Origin: Pseudomonadota bacterium
GTDB lineage: Bacteria; Pseudomonadota; Gammaproteobacteria; Burkholderiales; Burkholderiaceae
Length of the DNA: 34,694 nucleotides
Assembly: GCA_029777935.1 (NCBI GenBank)
Contig: JAKORH010000292.1
Span: 1 to 34,694, forward strand
Reading direction: 5' to 3'
Of this stretch, positions 15,587 through 22,582 are shown one piece after another; positions within the stretch are counted from its first letter, which is position 1, and each line of letters begins with the position of its first letter. Under the pieces are notes generated by a model. The model did no database searches. It was not told where the DNA came from and saw only the letters and a program-made list of their open reading frames with translations. Both the position numbers and the translations under genes were made by a program.

Positions 15587-17400
15587 AGGTGCACCTCGAC
15601 GCCGCCGAACACGCCGCGCGGCGCGTTGTTGTAGCCGAATGCATTCTCGTATCTGCGGTCGAACGCGTTGTCCACGCGCAGCGTCAGCAGCAGGTCGCGC
15701 TGCACGCGCCAGCGCGCCGACAGATCGAGCAGCGCGTAGCCGCCGAGCGTGTGGTCGGCGCCGAGCGCGCGATCGCGCCGGCTGCCCGTCGCGTGCAGGT
15801 TGGCCTGCACGTCGGCGGCACCGACCGTGCGCGACAGCGTCAGGTTGCCGAAGGCGCGCGCGCGGCGGATCAGCCGCTCGCCAGTGCCGTCGTCGACCGC
15901 CCGCTGCAGCGTGGCCGCGAGCTGCACGCGCCAGCCGTCGAAGTTCTGATCGAGCGTGAACTCGGCCCCCTCGGCGGTGGCGCGGCCGACGTTGACGCGG
16001 TTGAACGCGGCGTCGAATCCGATCAGATCGCGGTAGCGGGTGCGGAAGAACTGCAACCGTGCGGCGGCTGCTCCTTCGCGATACTGAACGCCCGCTTCGA
16101 GCGAGCGCGAGCGCTCGGGCTTAAGGGCTGGATTGCCGCCGAACGGATAGAAGAGATCGTTGAACGTCGGCGCGTTGAACGCATTCGACGCCGATGCGAC
16201 CAGCTTCAGCGCGCGCGTCGCCTGGTAGCCGTAGCCGATATAACCGGTATCGGCGGCGCCGAAATCGGAGTAGTCGTCGCGGCGCGCGTTCAACTGCACC
16301 TGCTGCGCGCCGAACGTGCCGAGCAGACCCGCGCGCAGCGTGTTCACGGTGCGCGACGTAACGGTGTACTGCGTGTCGCTGTCGATCGTCTGCCGCAGCC
16401 GCTCGGCGGCGAGCGTGGCCTTCCAGTGGTCGAGGTCGATCTCGTTCTGCCATGCGACCTGCGTGCCGGTGCTGGTCACGAAGTACGGAAACGCGGTCAC
16501 GCTCGCGTCGAGCGCGTCGCGCAGCCGGCCGAACGAGAGCTGCGACACCCAGCGCGCCGCCAGACGATTGCGCGCGACCGCGCCGAACGTGTCAATCGTC
16601 TGCACCGATTCGTCGGCCTGCGTCGGCGGACCGAACTCGCTGTCGTACTGCAGCTTGCCGCGCGTGTGCAGCCCGTGCAGCGCCAGCGACTGGTCCGGCG
16701 CCCATTCGTAGCTCAGGCGCGCGGAGGCGCTTTCGGTGCGGTAGCCGTCGCGATCGGGGTTGGTGCCGGGCCGCTCGGACTGGTTGATCTGGTTGAAGCC
16801 GTCGCTGTGCAGTCCCGAAAGCGACACGCCGTAGCGCCAGCCGTCGGCTCCGCCGAAGGCACCGCCCTGCAGTTCGGTGGTGCCATGCGAGCCGACGGCG
16901 GCGCGTGCATCGATGCCCTGCCCCGCGCTGCGCGTGAACACCTGGATCACGCCGCCCACCGCCTGCGAGCCGTACAGGCTGCTGACGTTGCCGCGCACGA
17001 TCTCCACGCGCTCGACCTGCGCCGCCATGATCTGGTCGAGCGACGCGAGCGAGAAGTTCAGGTTGTTCATCGGCACGCCGTCGATCAGCACCAGCACCTG
17101 CCGCGTCTCGGCGCCGCGCAGGAAGATCCCGCTTTGGCTGCCGATGCCGCCGAGCTGCGCGATCTCCACTCCCGGCTGCCGCGCCAGCAGCGTCAGCAGG
17201 TCGGGCGCCTGACTGCGCTCGATGTCGTCGCGCGTGATCACGCTGGTGTCGGGCAGCGCTTCCGAAAGCGGCTGCGCAATGCGCGCGGCGCTGACGATCA
17301 CCGGGCCCAGCGACTGCGGCGCGGCCTGTGCGAATGAAGAAGGGGCAAAGCCGGCGCATGCCGCTGCGATGGCGGCCGCCGTGACGTGTCGGAATTGCAT
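15583..17400 (-). CDS. btuB: TonB-dependent vitamin B12 outer-membrane receptor
   Basis: A 605-residue TonB-dependent receptor. The signal peptide (about 1-26) is followed by the TonB box PVIVSAAR (33-40) and the plug domain (DTSVITRDDIERSQAPDLL; GIFLRGAETRQVLVLIDGVP; VERVEIVRGNVSSLYGSQA). Plug and length match BtuB. A 22-strand barrel (for example YGYQATRALKLVASASNAF and LKPERSRSLEAGVQY) runs to the C-terminus. The ATG at 17400 is chosen over a longer frame to 17574, because that extension would translate the riboswitch and because GAGGA sits 4 bases before 17400. ExbB and ExbD are encoded nearby on the other strand. Confidence 0.93.
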   Translation of the reverse strand: MQFRHVTAAAIAAACAGFAPSSFAQAAPQSLGPVIVSAARIAQPLSEALPDTSVITRDDIERSQAPDLLTLLARQPGVEIAQLGGIGSQSGIFLRGAETRQVLVLIDGVPMNNLNFSLASLDQIMAAQVERVEIVRGNVSSLYGSQAVGGVIQVFTRSAGQGIDARAAVGSHGTTELQGGAFGGADGWRYGVSLSGLHSDGFNQINQSERPGTNPDRDGYRTESASARLSYEWAPDQSLALHGLHTRGKLQYDSEFGPPTQADESVQTIDTFGAVARNRLAARWVSQLSFGRLRDALDASVTAFPYFVTSTGTQVAWQNEIDLDHWKATLAAERLRQTIDSDTQYTVTSRTVNTLRAGLLGTFGAQQVQLNARRDDYSDFGAADTGYIGYGYQATRALKLVASASNAFNAPTFNDLFYPFGGNPALKPERSRSLEAGVQYREGAAAARLQFFRTRYRDLIGFDAAFNRVNVGRATAEGAEFTLDQNFDGWRVQLAATLQRAVDDGTGERLIRRARAFGNLTLSRTVGAADVQANLHATGSRRDRALGADHTLGGYALLDLSARWRVQRDLLLTLRVDNAFDRRYENAFGYNNAPRGVFGGVEVHL

Positions 17401-17404
17401 GTTG

Positions 17405-17458
17405 TCCTCGATCCAGAGCCGGCCCGCCGCCGGCAAGAACTCCGGACCCGATCGAGGA
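17405..17458 (-). promoter_or_regulatory. Hairpin burying the btuB ribosome-binding site
   Basis: On the mRNA (minus strand) TCCTCGATC (17458-17450) pairs perfectly with GATCGAGGA (17413-17405). The latter contains the GAGGA Shine-Dalgarno sequence, 4 bases before the btuB ATG. A GC-rich internal stem (GCCGG/CCGGC) can strengthen it. It lies between the cobalamin riboswitch and the start codon, so it fits an expression platform that blocks translation. Confidence 0.65.
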
Positions 17459-17535
17459 AGGTGCGATGCCCGCACCGCCACCTCCCCGTGGCAGGCCCAC
17501 CGGCACGCCGGACGCGCGGAATGCGTCGACGGCGC

Positions 17536-17735
17536 GGCCTGCGGCCGGTCTCCGGGCTGCAGAGCTTCCTTCACGCCTTCCCGCGCGGGCGTTGACCGCG
17601 CAGTGGCCGTTCGTGAAGCATGCCGGCGCCGTAACGCCGGCCTCTGCTTACCGTTGCGGGGGCAGCACAGGTTGTCGCGACCGGAAGGCCGATCGCATCC
17701 CTGTTTCCCGTTTCACCTCGACGTATACGCCGAGG
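17536..17735 (-). ncRNA. Cobalamin riboswitch
   Basis: Read on the minus strand, the conserved core elements occur in order: TGAAACGGGAAACAGGG, GCTGCCCCCGCAACGGTAAG, CCACTGC, GGGAAGGCG, and the B12 box AGCCCGGAGACCGGCC (17558-17543). These are the hallmarks of the AdoCbl/cobalamin riboswitch that represses B12 uptake genes when cobalamin is plentiful. It lies directly upstream of btuB. The outer limits are approximate. Confidence 0.94.
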
Positions 17736-17786
17736 CACCGTAGGCGCGCAAAGTTTAGCAGCGGCACGCGGTGCTACCATTTCTGC

Positions 17787-18020
17787 ATGCTCGAAGACCT
17801 CGACGCACTGAACGCGAAGATGGCCGAACTCGCCGGGCGCATGCGCGCGCTGCGCGAGGAAAACCAGCGGCTGCGCACGCAGCTCGCCACGGCGAACGTC
17901 GAACTCGACACGCTGCGCGGCCGCGTGGCCGGGGCGATGGAACGCATCGACGCGCTGCTGGCGCGGCTGCCGGCGCCGGCGGAGAAGAATGCCGAGCCGA
18001 CGTCCAGCACCGGCGCCTGA
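17787..18020 (+). CDS. Small coiled-coil protein upstream of zapA
   Basis: A 77-residue almost wholly helical protein with heptad spacing: LEDLDALNAKMAELAGRM, then LREENQRLRTQL and LDTLRGRVAGAMERIDALL, ending in a polar tail. Its position directly before zapA and its ZapB-like composition suggest the TIGR02449-type family of short coiled-coil proteins, possibly connected with the division ring. TACCAT (17775-17780) could be a -10 box. The stop is 13 bases before the zapA start. Confidence 0.75.
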   Translation: MLEDLDALNAKMAELAGRMRALREENQRLRTQLATANVELDTLRGRVAGAMERIDALLARLPAPAEKNAEPTSSTGA

Positions 18021-18033
18021 TGCGGAGGACCGA

Positions 18034-18342
18034 TTGGCCAGCGAACAGCAGCTCAACCTGACGATCTTCGGCCGCGAGTACCGCGTGGCGTGCGCGCCGG
18101 AAGAGCGCGATGACCTGATCGCGTGCGCGCGCTACGTCGACATGAAGATGAGCGCGATCCGCGACACCGGCAAGGTGATGGGCGCGGACCGCGTCGCTGT
18201 GATGGCGGCGCTGCAGCTGGCGCAGGAGCTGTTCGCGGCCAAGTCTTCCGGCGGCGTGTCGATGGGCGAAATGCGCCGGCGGCTGAAGCAACTGAACGAC
18301 GTCGCCGACGAGATGCTCGCGCCGCAGGAGAAGCTGTTCTAA
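18034..18342 (+). CDS. zapA: Cell-division protein ZapA
   Basis: A 102-residue ZapA, which cross-links FtsZ protofilaments at mid-cell. The N-terminal globular part has LNLTIFGREYRVACAPEERD, followed by DLIACARYVDMKMSAIRDTG and MGADRVAVMAALQLAQELF. The long C-terminal helix ends in LKQLNDVADEMLAPQEKLF. The TTG at 18034 is chosen because GGAGG (18024-18028) sits 5 bases ahead of it; an upstream ATG at 17989 lies inside the preceding gene. 6S RNA follows immediately, as in most proteobacteria. Confidence 0.9.
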   Translation: MASEQQLNLTIFGREYRVACAPEERDDLIACARYVDMKMSAIRDTGKVMGADRVAVMAALQLAQELFAAKSSGGVSMGEMRRRLKQLNDVADEMLAPQEKLF

Positions 18343-18351
18343 GATTGCTAC

Positions 18352-18540
18352 TCCCTGCGGTGTTCGCGCAAAGGCCTCATAGTTCCTTGAACCGATGCGC
18401 AATGCGCTAGGTTGCTGGGCTCGCGTCGTGGTGCGATCGGCACGCGTCTGCTGAACCTAAACGGCGCGGACAGCGACCACCCTGAACCGATGGTTCAGGA
18501 CACAGGCCGGGCGGCATGCGCGGGGAACTATCACCTGGGG
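18352..18540 (+). ncRNA. ssrS: 6S RNA
   Basis: The segment lies directly behind zapA and has the 6S layout. A 5' strand containing TCCCTGCGGTGTTCGCGC and TCATAGTTCCTTGAACC folds back on a 3' strand with TGGTTCAGGACACAGGCC and GGCGGCATGCGCGGGGA, leaving a large central bubble that mimics an open promoter. 6S RNA binds sigma70 RNA polymerase in stationary phase. TAAGAT (18340-18345) overlaps the zapA stop and is a plausible -10 box. Ends are approximate. The gene that often follows ssrS (a 5-formyl-THF cyclo-ligase) is absent. Confidence 0.85.
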
Positions 18541-18580
18541 AGCGCGGTTCGATTTCGTCGGACCGCGCTTTCTCTTTTTG
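18541..18580 (+). terminator. Rho-independent terminator after 6S RNA
   Basis: AGCGCGGT (18541-18548) pairs with ACCGCGCT (18562-18569), followed by TTTCTCTTTTT. This is a classic intrinsic terminator for the zapA/6S transcript. Confidence 0.85.
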
Positions 18581-18594
18581 GTTGAAGGGCGTGT

Positions 18595-18663
18595 GTCATG
18601 CCCGCGAAAGCGGGCATCCAGCCGGCCTGCGCTGCACTGGATTCCCGCTTGCGCGGGAATGAC
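18595..18663. repeat. Pair of facing CGAAAGCGGG-type dispersed repeats
   Basis: GTCATGCCCGCGAAAGCGGGCATCCAG-type sequence (18595-18621) is followed 15 bases later by the opposite orientation (18637-18663, core ATTCCCGCTTGCGCGGGAAT). Each copy is itself a hairpin. The family resembles the dRS3-like short repeats of Betaproteobacteria. It forms the leader of the EVE gene and makes a false N-terminal extension of that frame. Confidence 0.75.
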
Positions 18664-18705
18664 GAGCAACGAAAATTCGAACGTTGTCCCTTGGAACAAA
18701 CGCCG

Positions 18706-19173
18706 ATGCGCCACTGGCTGATGAAGTCGGAGCCGGACGAGTGCTCGATCGACGCCGCGCTCGCCGCGCCGCAGTCGACGGTACCGTGGACCGGCGTGCG
18801 CAACTACACCGCGCGCAACTTCATGCGCGACGCGATGAAGGTCGGCGACGGCGTGCTCTTCTATCACTCGAGCTGCGCCGAGCCGGGCATCGCGGGCATC
18901 GCCGAGGTCGCGAGCGGCGCGTATCCGGATCCGACGCAGTTCGATCCCGCCAGCGAGTACTTCGACCCGAAATCGACGCGCGTAGCGCCGCGCTGGGTCC
19001 ATGTCGACGTGCGCGCGCTGCGCAAGACGCGACTCATATCGCTTGCCGAGCTGCGCGCTCAGCGCGAGCTGGCCGACATGGCGGTGCTCAGGCGCGGCAA
19101 CCGGCTGTCGATCACGCCGGTCACCGCGCGCGAGTGGCGCTTCATCATCACGCGGCTCGCCGGGCCGGCCTGA
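18706..19173 (+). CDS. EVE-domain protein
   Basis: A 155-residue EVE (PUA-like) domain protein. The diagnostic start MRHWLMKSEPDE is followed by WTGVRNYTARNFMRD, VGDGVLFYHSSC and PGIAGIAEVASGAYPDPTQFD. DPRW-type sequence appears as RVAPRWVHVDV, and the C-terminus as RLSITPVTAREWRFI. EVE domains bind modified bases in nucleic acids. The ATG at 18706 is clear from the family start. Its TGA overlaps the next ATG by one base. Confidence 0.92.
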   Translation: MRHWLMKSEPDECSIDAALAAPQSTVPWTGVRNYTARNFMRDAMKVGDGVLFYHSSCAEPGIAGIAEVASGAYPDPTQFDPASEYFDPKSTRVAPRWVHVDVRALRKTRLISLAELRAQRELADMAVLRRGNRLSITPVTAREWRFIITRLAGPA

Positions 19174-19991
19174 TGCCCTGGCCGCTGCTCGCCGCGTTGC
19201 TGGCGCTCGGCGCGTCGGTCGGCTTCGTCGCCGGACTGCTCGGCGTCGGCGGCGGCATGATGATGGTGCCGTTCCTGACGATGCTGTTCACCGCGCAGGA
19301 CTTCCCGCGCGAGCACATCGTGCACATGGCGATCGCCACGTCGCTGGCGACCATCCTGTTCACGTCGATATCGTCGGTGCGCGCGCATCACCAGCGCGGC
19401 GCGGTGCTGTGGCGCGTGGCCGGGTTCCTCGCGCCGGGCATCCTGCTCGGCGCGCTGATCGGCGCGCAGTTCGCGAGCGGGCTGCCCACGGCATGGATCG
19501 CACTGCTGTTCGCGCTGTTCGTCGGTTTCTCTGCCACGCAGATGCTGATCGGCAGGAAACCGAAGCCGCAGCGCGAACTGCCGCCGCCGGCGGGCATGTT
19601 CGGCGTCGGCAGCCTGATCGGCGTGCTGTCGAGCATCGTCGGCGCCGGCGGCGGGTTCATCTCGGTCCCTTTCATGGTCCGCTGCAACGTGACGATTCAC
19701 AAGGCGGTGGCGACCTCGGCGGCGCTCGGTTTCCCGATCGCCGCCGCCGGCACCGTGGGCTACGTGGTGGCCGGCTGGTCCGAGCCGCGGCTGCCGCCAG
19801 GGTCGCTGGGATTCGTCTACGTGCCCGCGTTGCTGGCGATCGCCGCCGGCAGCGTGCTGACCGCGCCGCTGGGCGCGCGCGTGGCGCACGCGACCGACAC
19901 GCGCAAGCTGTCGCGCGTCTTCGCGCTGCTGCTGTACACGCTGGCCGCCTATATGTTGCACAAGGCGTACGGCGCATGGACCGCTGCATAA
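19173..19991 (+). CDS. TSUP-family (TauE/SafE) membrane permease
   Basis: A 272-residue membrane protein with about eight helices in two halves. Each half begins with the family glycine motif: GLLGVGGGMMMVPFL near residue 23 and SSIVGAGGGFISVPFM near 147. TSUP permeases export or import sulfite, sulfoacetate, taurine-derived compounds or related anions; the substrate cannot be read here. It is translationally coupled to the EVE gene (TGATG). The Crp/Fnr-type gene starts 8 bases after its stop. Confidence 0.85.
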   Translation: MPWPLLAALLALGASVGFVAGLLGVGGGMMMVPFLTMLFTAQDFPREHIVHMAIATSLATILFTSISSVRAHHQRGAVLWRVAGFLAPGILLGALIGAQFASGLPTAWIALLFALFVGFSATQMLIGRKPKPQRELPPPAGMFGVGSLIGVLSSIVGAGGGFISVPFMVRCNVTIHKAVATSAALGFPIAAAGTVGYVVAGWSEPRLPPGSLGFVYVPALLAIAAGSVLTAPLGARVAHATDTRKLSRVFALLLYTLAAYMLHKAYGAWTAA

Positions 19992-19999
19992 TCCGCGCG

Positions 20000-20650
20000 A
20001 TGACCATCGACCCCGACAGCCCGACCCTGAAGCAGGTGCACGACCCGATGGTGCGTGAGCTCGCGCTGAGCGGCGTGCCGCGCAGCTACGCGGCCGGCGC
20101 GGCCATCATCCGTGAGGGCGAGCAGGGCGATTCGCTGTTCGTGATCCTGCGCGGCAAGGTCAAGGTGTACGTGTCGGATCGCGAGGGCCGCGACATGGTG
20201 CTCGACTTCCACGGCCCCGGCGACTACATCGGCGAGATGGCGCTCGACGGCAAGCCGCGCTCGGCCTCGGTGGCGGCGGTCGAGCCGACCTTGTGCTCGG
20301 TCGTCACGCGCGCGGCGCTGCGTGCGGCGATCGCGGCCAACCCGGACGTGGCGATGACGCTGATCGCCACGCTGATCGAGCGCGCGCGCATCGCGACCGA
20401 CAACGTGAAGAACCTCGCGCTGATGGACGTCTACGGTCGCGTGGCGCGGCTGCTGCTGTCGATTGCGCAGGAGCAACCCGACGGCCGGCTCGTGGTGCCG
20501 GAGCGGATGACGCAAACGGACATCGCCGAGCGCGTCGGCGCCTCGCGCGACATGGTGAGCCGCATCTTCAAGGACCTGACGGCCGGCGGCTATATCACGG
20601 TCGTCGACCGCCAGATCACGATCCACCGCAAGCCACCAGCGCGCTGGTAG
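20000..20650 (+). CDS. Crp/Fnr-family transcription regulator
   Basis: A 216-residue regulator with an N-terminal cyclic-nucleotide-binding domain. It shows IIREGEQGDSLFVILRGKVK, GPGDYIGEMAL and KPRSASV; the GE and RS pairs are those that hold cAMP in Crp. A dimerisation helix follows, then a winged helix with MTQTDIAERVGASRDMVSRI (Arg-Asp-x-x-x-Arg at the recognition helix, close to the Arg-Glu-x-x-x-Arg of Crp). No Fnr-type cysteine cluster is present. The start is ATG 20000; ATG 19976 lies inside the upstream gene. It may be a Crp-like cAMP sensor, but targets are unknown. Confidence 0.88.
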   Translation: MTIDPDSPTLKQVHDPMVRELALSGVPRSYAAGAAIIREGEQGDSLFVILRGKVKVYVSDREGRDMVLDFHGPGDYIGEMALDGKPRSASVAAVEPTLCSVVTRAALRAAIAANPDVAMTLIATLIERARIATDNVKNLALMDVYGRVARLLLSIAQEQPDGRLVVPERMTQTDIAERVGASRDMVSRIFKDLTAGGYITVVDRQITIHRKPPARW

Positions 20651-20670
20651 GCGCGCTGCGTCGCGAAGCC

Positions 20671-20815
20671 GCTGGATTCCCGCTTTCGCGGGAATGACAC
20701 TCGAGTGCCGTGTCGTCCCCGCGAAAGCGGGGACCCAGTGTCTCTTACGCAAAGTCTCTGGATTCTCGCTTCCGCGGGAATGACACCGTGTCGTCCCCTC
20801 ATTCACGGGATCACA
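20671..20815. repeat. Cluster of four dispersed hairpin repeats
   Basis: Alternating orientations of one short palindrome occur: CTGGATTCCCGC...GGGAATGACAC (20671-20700), GTCGTCCCCGCGAAAGCGGGG (20711-20732), CTGGATTCTCGCTTCCGCGG (20758-20777) and a worn copy at 20788-20815. They are related to the pair at 18595-18663. The whole 20651-20959 gap has no credible gene. It otherwise contains only low-information sequence and the hairpin at 20932. Confidence 0.75.
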
Positions 20816-20931
20816 GCTGTCGAATATTCACGTGTTTCCGGGTCGACCCCTGCGCACACTCGCGTCCACGGGAAGAAGTCGGAGATACACATGCTGCTGA
20901 TCTGACCGTCAAGGCTGCGCACCTCCCGCCT

Positions 20932-20952
20932 CGCTCGGGAGGCTGCGGCCGC
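20932..20952 (-). terminator. Hairpin at the end of the ligase gene
   Basis: CCTCCCG (20932-20938) and CGGGAGG (20946-20952) lie 8 bases past the stop of the minus-strand ligase gene. There is no T-run on that side, so termination efficiency is uncertain. Confidence 0.45.
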
Positions 20953-20959
20953 GTTCAGT

Positions 20960-22486
20960 TCAACTCAGCCCGAGCTTCTGCGCCAGCCCGATCCGCTGCA
21001 GCTTGCCGGTGGCGCCTTTCGGGATCTCGTTCATGAACAGGATCTTGCGCGGCACCTTGTAGTCGGCCAGCCGCTTGCCGGCGAAATCGCGCAATTCGCG
21101 CTCGGTCGCGGTCTTGCCTTCGCGCAGCACGACCACCGCGCCGACATCCTCTCCGAGCTTGTCGTGCCGGATGGCGAAGGTCACCACCTGCGCGACCGCC
21201 GGGTGATCCATCAGCACCTCGTCGACTTCGCGCGGCGAGATCTTCTCGCCGCCGCGGTTGATGATCTCCTTCAGCCGTCCGGTGATCGAGACGTATCCGT
21301 CGGCGTCCATCGTGCCCTGGTCGCCGGTGCGAAACCAGCCGCTCGTGAACGCCTCGGCGTTCGCCTTCGGGTTGTTCTCGTAGCCCGCGGTGACATTCGG
21401 CCCGCGGATGACGATCTCGCCGGTGGCACCGGCGGACAGCAGCCTGCCCTGCTCGTCCATGATCGCGATCTCGGGTCCGGCGGCGCGGCCGACCGTGCCC
21501 GGCTTGCGCGCCGCCGGCGGCAGCGGGTTGCTTGCCATCTGGTGCGACGCCTCGGTCATGCCGTAGGCCTCGATCAGCGGCGCATTGAAGATCGCCTCCA
21601 GCTCCGCGATCACCTGCGGCGGCATCGACGAACTCGACGAGCGCAGGAAGCGCAACGGATTGGCGGCGATGATCTGACTGTTCTGCGGCGCGCGCGCCAG
21701 GATCGTCTGGTGCATCGTCGGCACGGCCGTGTACCAGGTCGGCTTGCACTCGGCCATCCAGGCGAAGAACTTCAGCGCGTTGAAGCCCGGCGAGCAGAAG
21801 ATCGTCGAGCCCGCGGCGAGCGGCGCCAGCAACCCCGCCATCAGGCCGTGGATGTGGAACAGCGGCATGATCGAAAGCTCCCGGTCCGCCGCCGTGAGCT
21901 TCAGCGTCTCGACGATGTTGTAGGCCGACGCGCACACGTTGGCCTGCGAAAGCGGCACGATCTTCGGCCGCGACGTCGTGCCCGACGTGTGCAGGATCAG
22001 CGCCACGTCGCCGGCCTGCGCGTAGCCGCCGCTGGCGGCCGGCGCATCGGCCGCGCTGTCGGTGGGCGCGAGGGTGAACGCGCCGCTGCCTTCGTCGGTA
22101 GGAGCGATCTCGAGCACGCGCACGCCGAGCCTGCGGGCGACTTCGAGCGCCGGCGATTGGCTGCCCCGCTCGACCAGCAGCGCCCTGGCCTCGAGGTCCG
22201 ACAGGTAGAACTCGAACTCGTCGGCGCGATACGCGGGATTCAGCGGGCACGCGGTCGTGCCGGCGGCGACCGCGACGAACGCGCTCGCCATCTCGGGGCC
22301 ATTAGGCAGCACGATCGCGACGCGGTCGTTGCGGCCGATGCCGAGCGAATTCAGCTTCGCGACCGTGCGCTCGACGTGCGCGCGCAAGGCATCGTAAGTG
22401 AGCGGCTTGCCGCCGGGCGCGCCGAGCGCGGTGTGGCTGGCTTCACCCGCAGCGAGCAGTGCGCGCAGAGTGGATTGGCGTTGCAT
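20960..22486 (-). CDS. Acyl-CoA synthetase, oxalate-CoA ligase-like (Pcs60/AAE3 type)
   Basis: A 508-residue adenylate-forming ligase. The phosphate-binding motif LHTSGTTSRPK is at 165-175. MPLFHIHGLMAGLLAPLAAG, TWYTAVPTMHQTIL, EAYGMTEASHQMASNP and KPGTVGRAAGPEIAIMDEQG then follow the pattern of oxalyl-CoA synthetases of plants and yeast (AAE3, Pcs60). The hinge GRLKEIINRGGEKISPREVD and the catalytic lysine in GATGKLQR are intact. The ATG at 22486 follows AAGGAAG; a longer frame to 22567 only translates a spacer hairpin. It lies downstream of a PanE-type reductase and near an OFA transporter, which supports oxalate as substrate. Confidence 0.85.
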   Translation of the reverse strand: MQRQSTLRALLAAGEASHTALGAPGGKPLTYDALRAHVERTVAKLNSLGIGRNDRVAIVLPNGPEMASAFVAVAAGTTACPLNPAYRADEFEFYLSDLEARALLVERGSQSPALEVARRLGVRVLEIAPTDEGSGAFTLAPTDSAADAPAASGGYAQAGDVALILHTSGTTSRPKIVPLSQANVCASAYNIVETLKLTAADRELSIMPLFHIHGLMAGLLAPLAAGSTIFCSPGFNALKFFAWMAECKPTWYTAVPTMHQTILARAPQNSQIIAANPLRFLRSSSSSMPPQVIAELEAIFNAPLIEAYGMTEASHQMASNPLPPAARKPGTVGRAAGPEIAIMDEQGRLLSAGATGEIVIRGPNVTAGYENNPKANAEAFTSGWFRTGDQGTMDADGYVSITGRLKEIINRGGEKISPREVDEVLMDHPAVAQVVTFAIRHDKLGEDVGAVVVLREGKTATERELRDFAGKRLADYKVPRKILFMNEIPKGATGKLQRIGLAQKLGLS

Positions 22487-22516
22487 GGTCTTCCTTTCGG
22501 GATCAGCGATGATCAT

Positions 22517-22546
22517 CCGTCGCCCCGGCGGAGGCCGGGGCGACGG
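22517..22546. repeat. 12-bp perfect palindrome upstream of the ligase gene
   Basis: CCGTCGCCCCGG (22517-22528) and CCGGGGCGACGG (22535-22546) enclose CGGAGG. This is a frequent type of dispersed hairpin. It lies between the reductase stop and the ligase ribosome-binding site, where it could cut or stabilise the shared transcript. Confidence 0.65.
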
Positions 22547-22582
22547 GCGCGTTGAAGGGTGTCGCACTTCGATGTCGGCGGA

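Noticed and set aside
17401..17574. A 58-residue N-terminal extension of BtuB
   Set aside because: It would translate the B12 box of the riboswitch and would put the signal peptide inside the protein.
20671..20815. Possible CRISPR array
   Set aside because: The repeats alternate in orientation, are internally palindromic, differ from each other and have irregular spacing; no cas genes are present.
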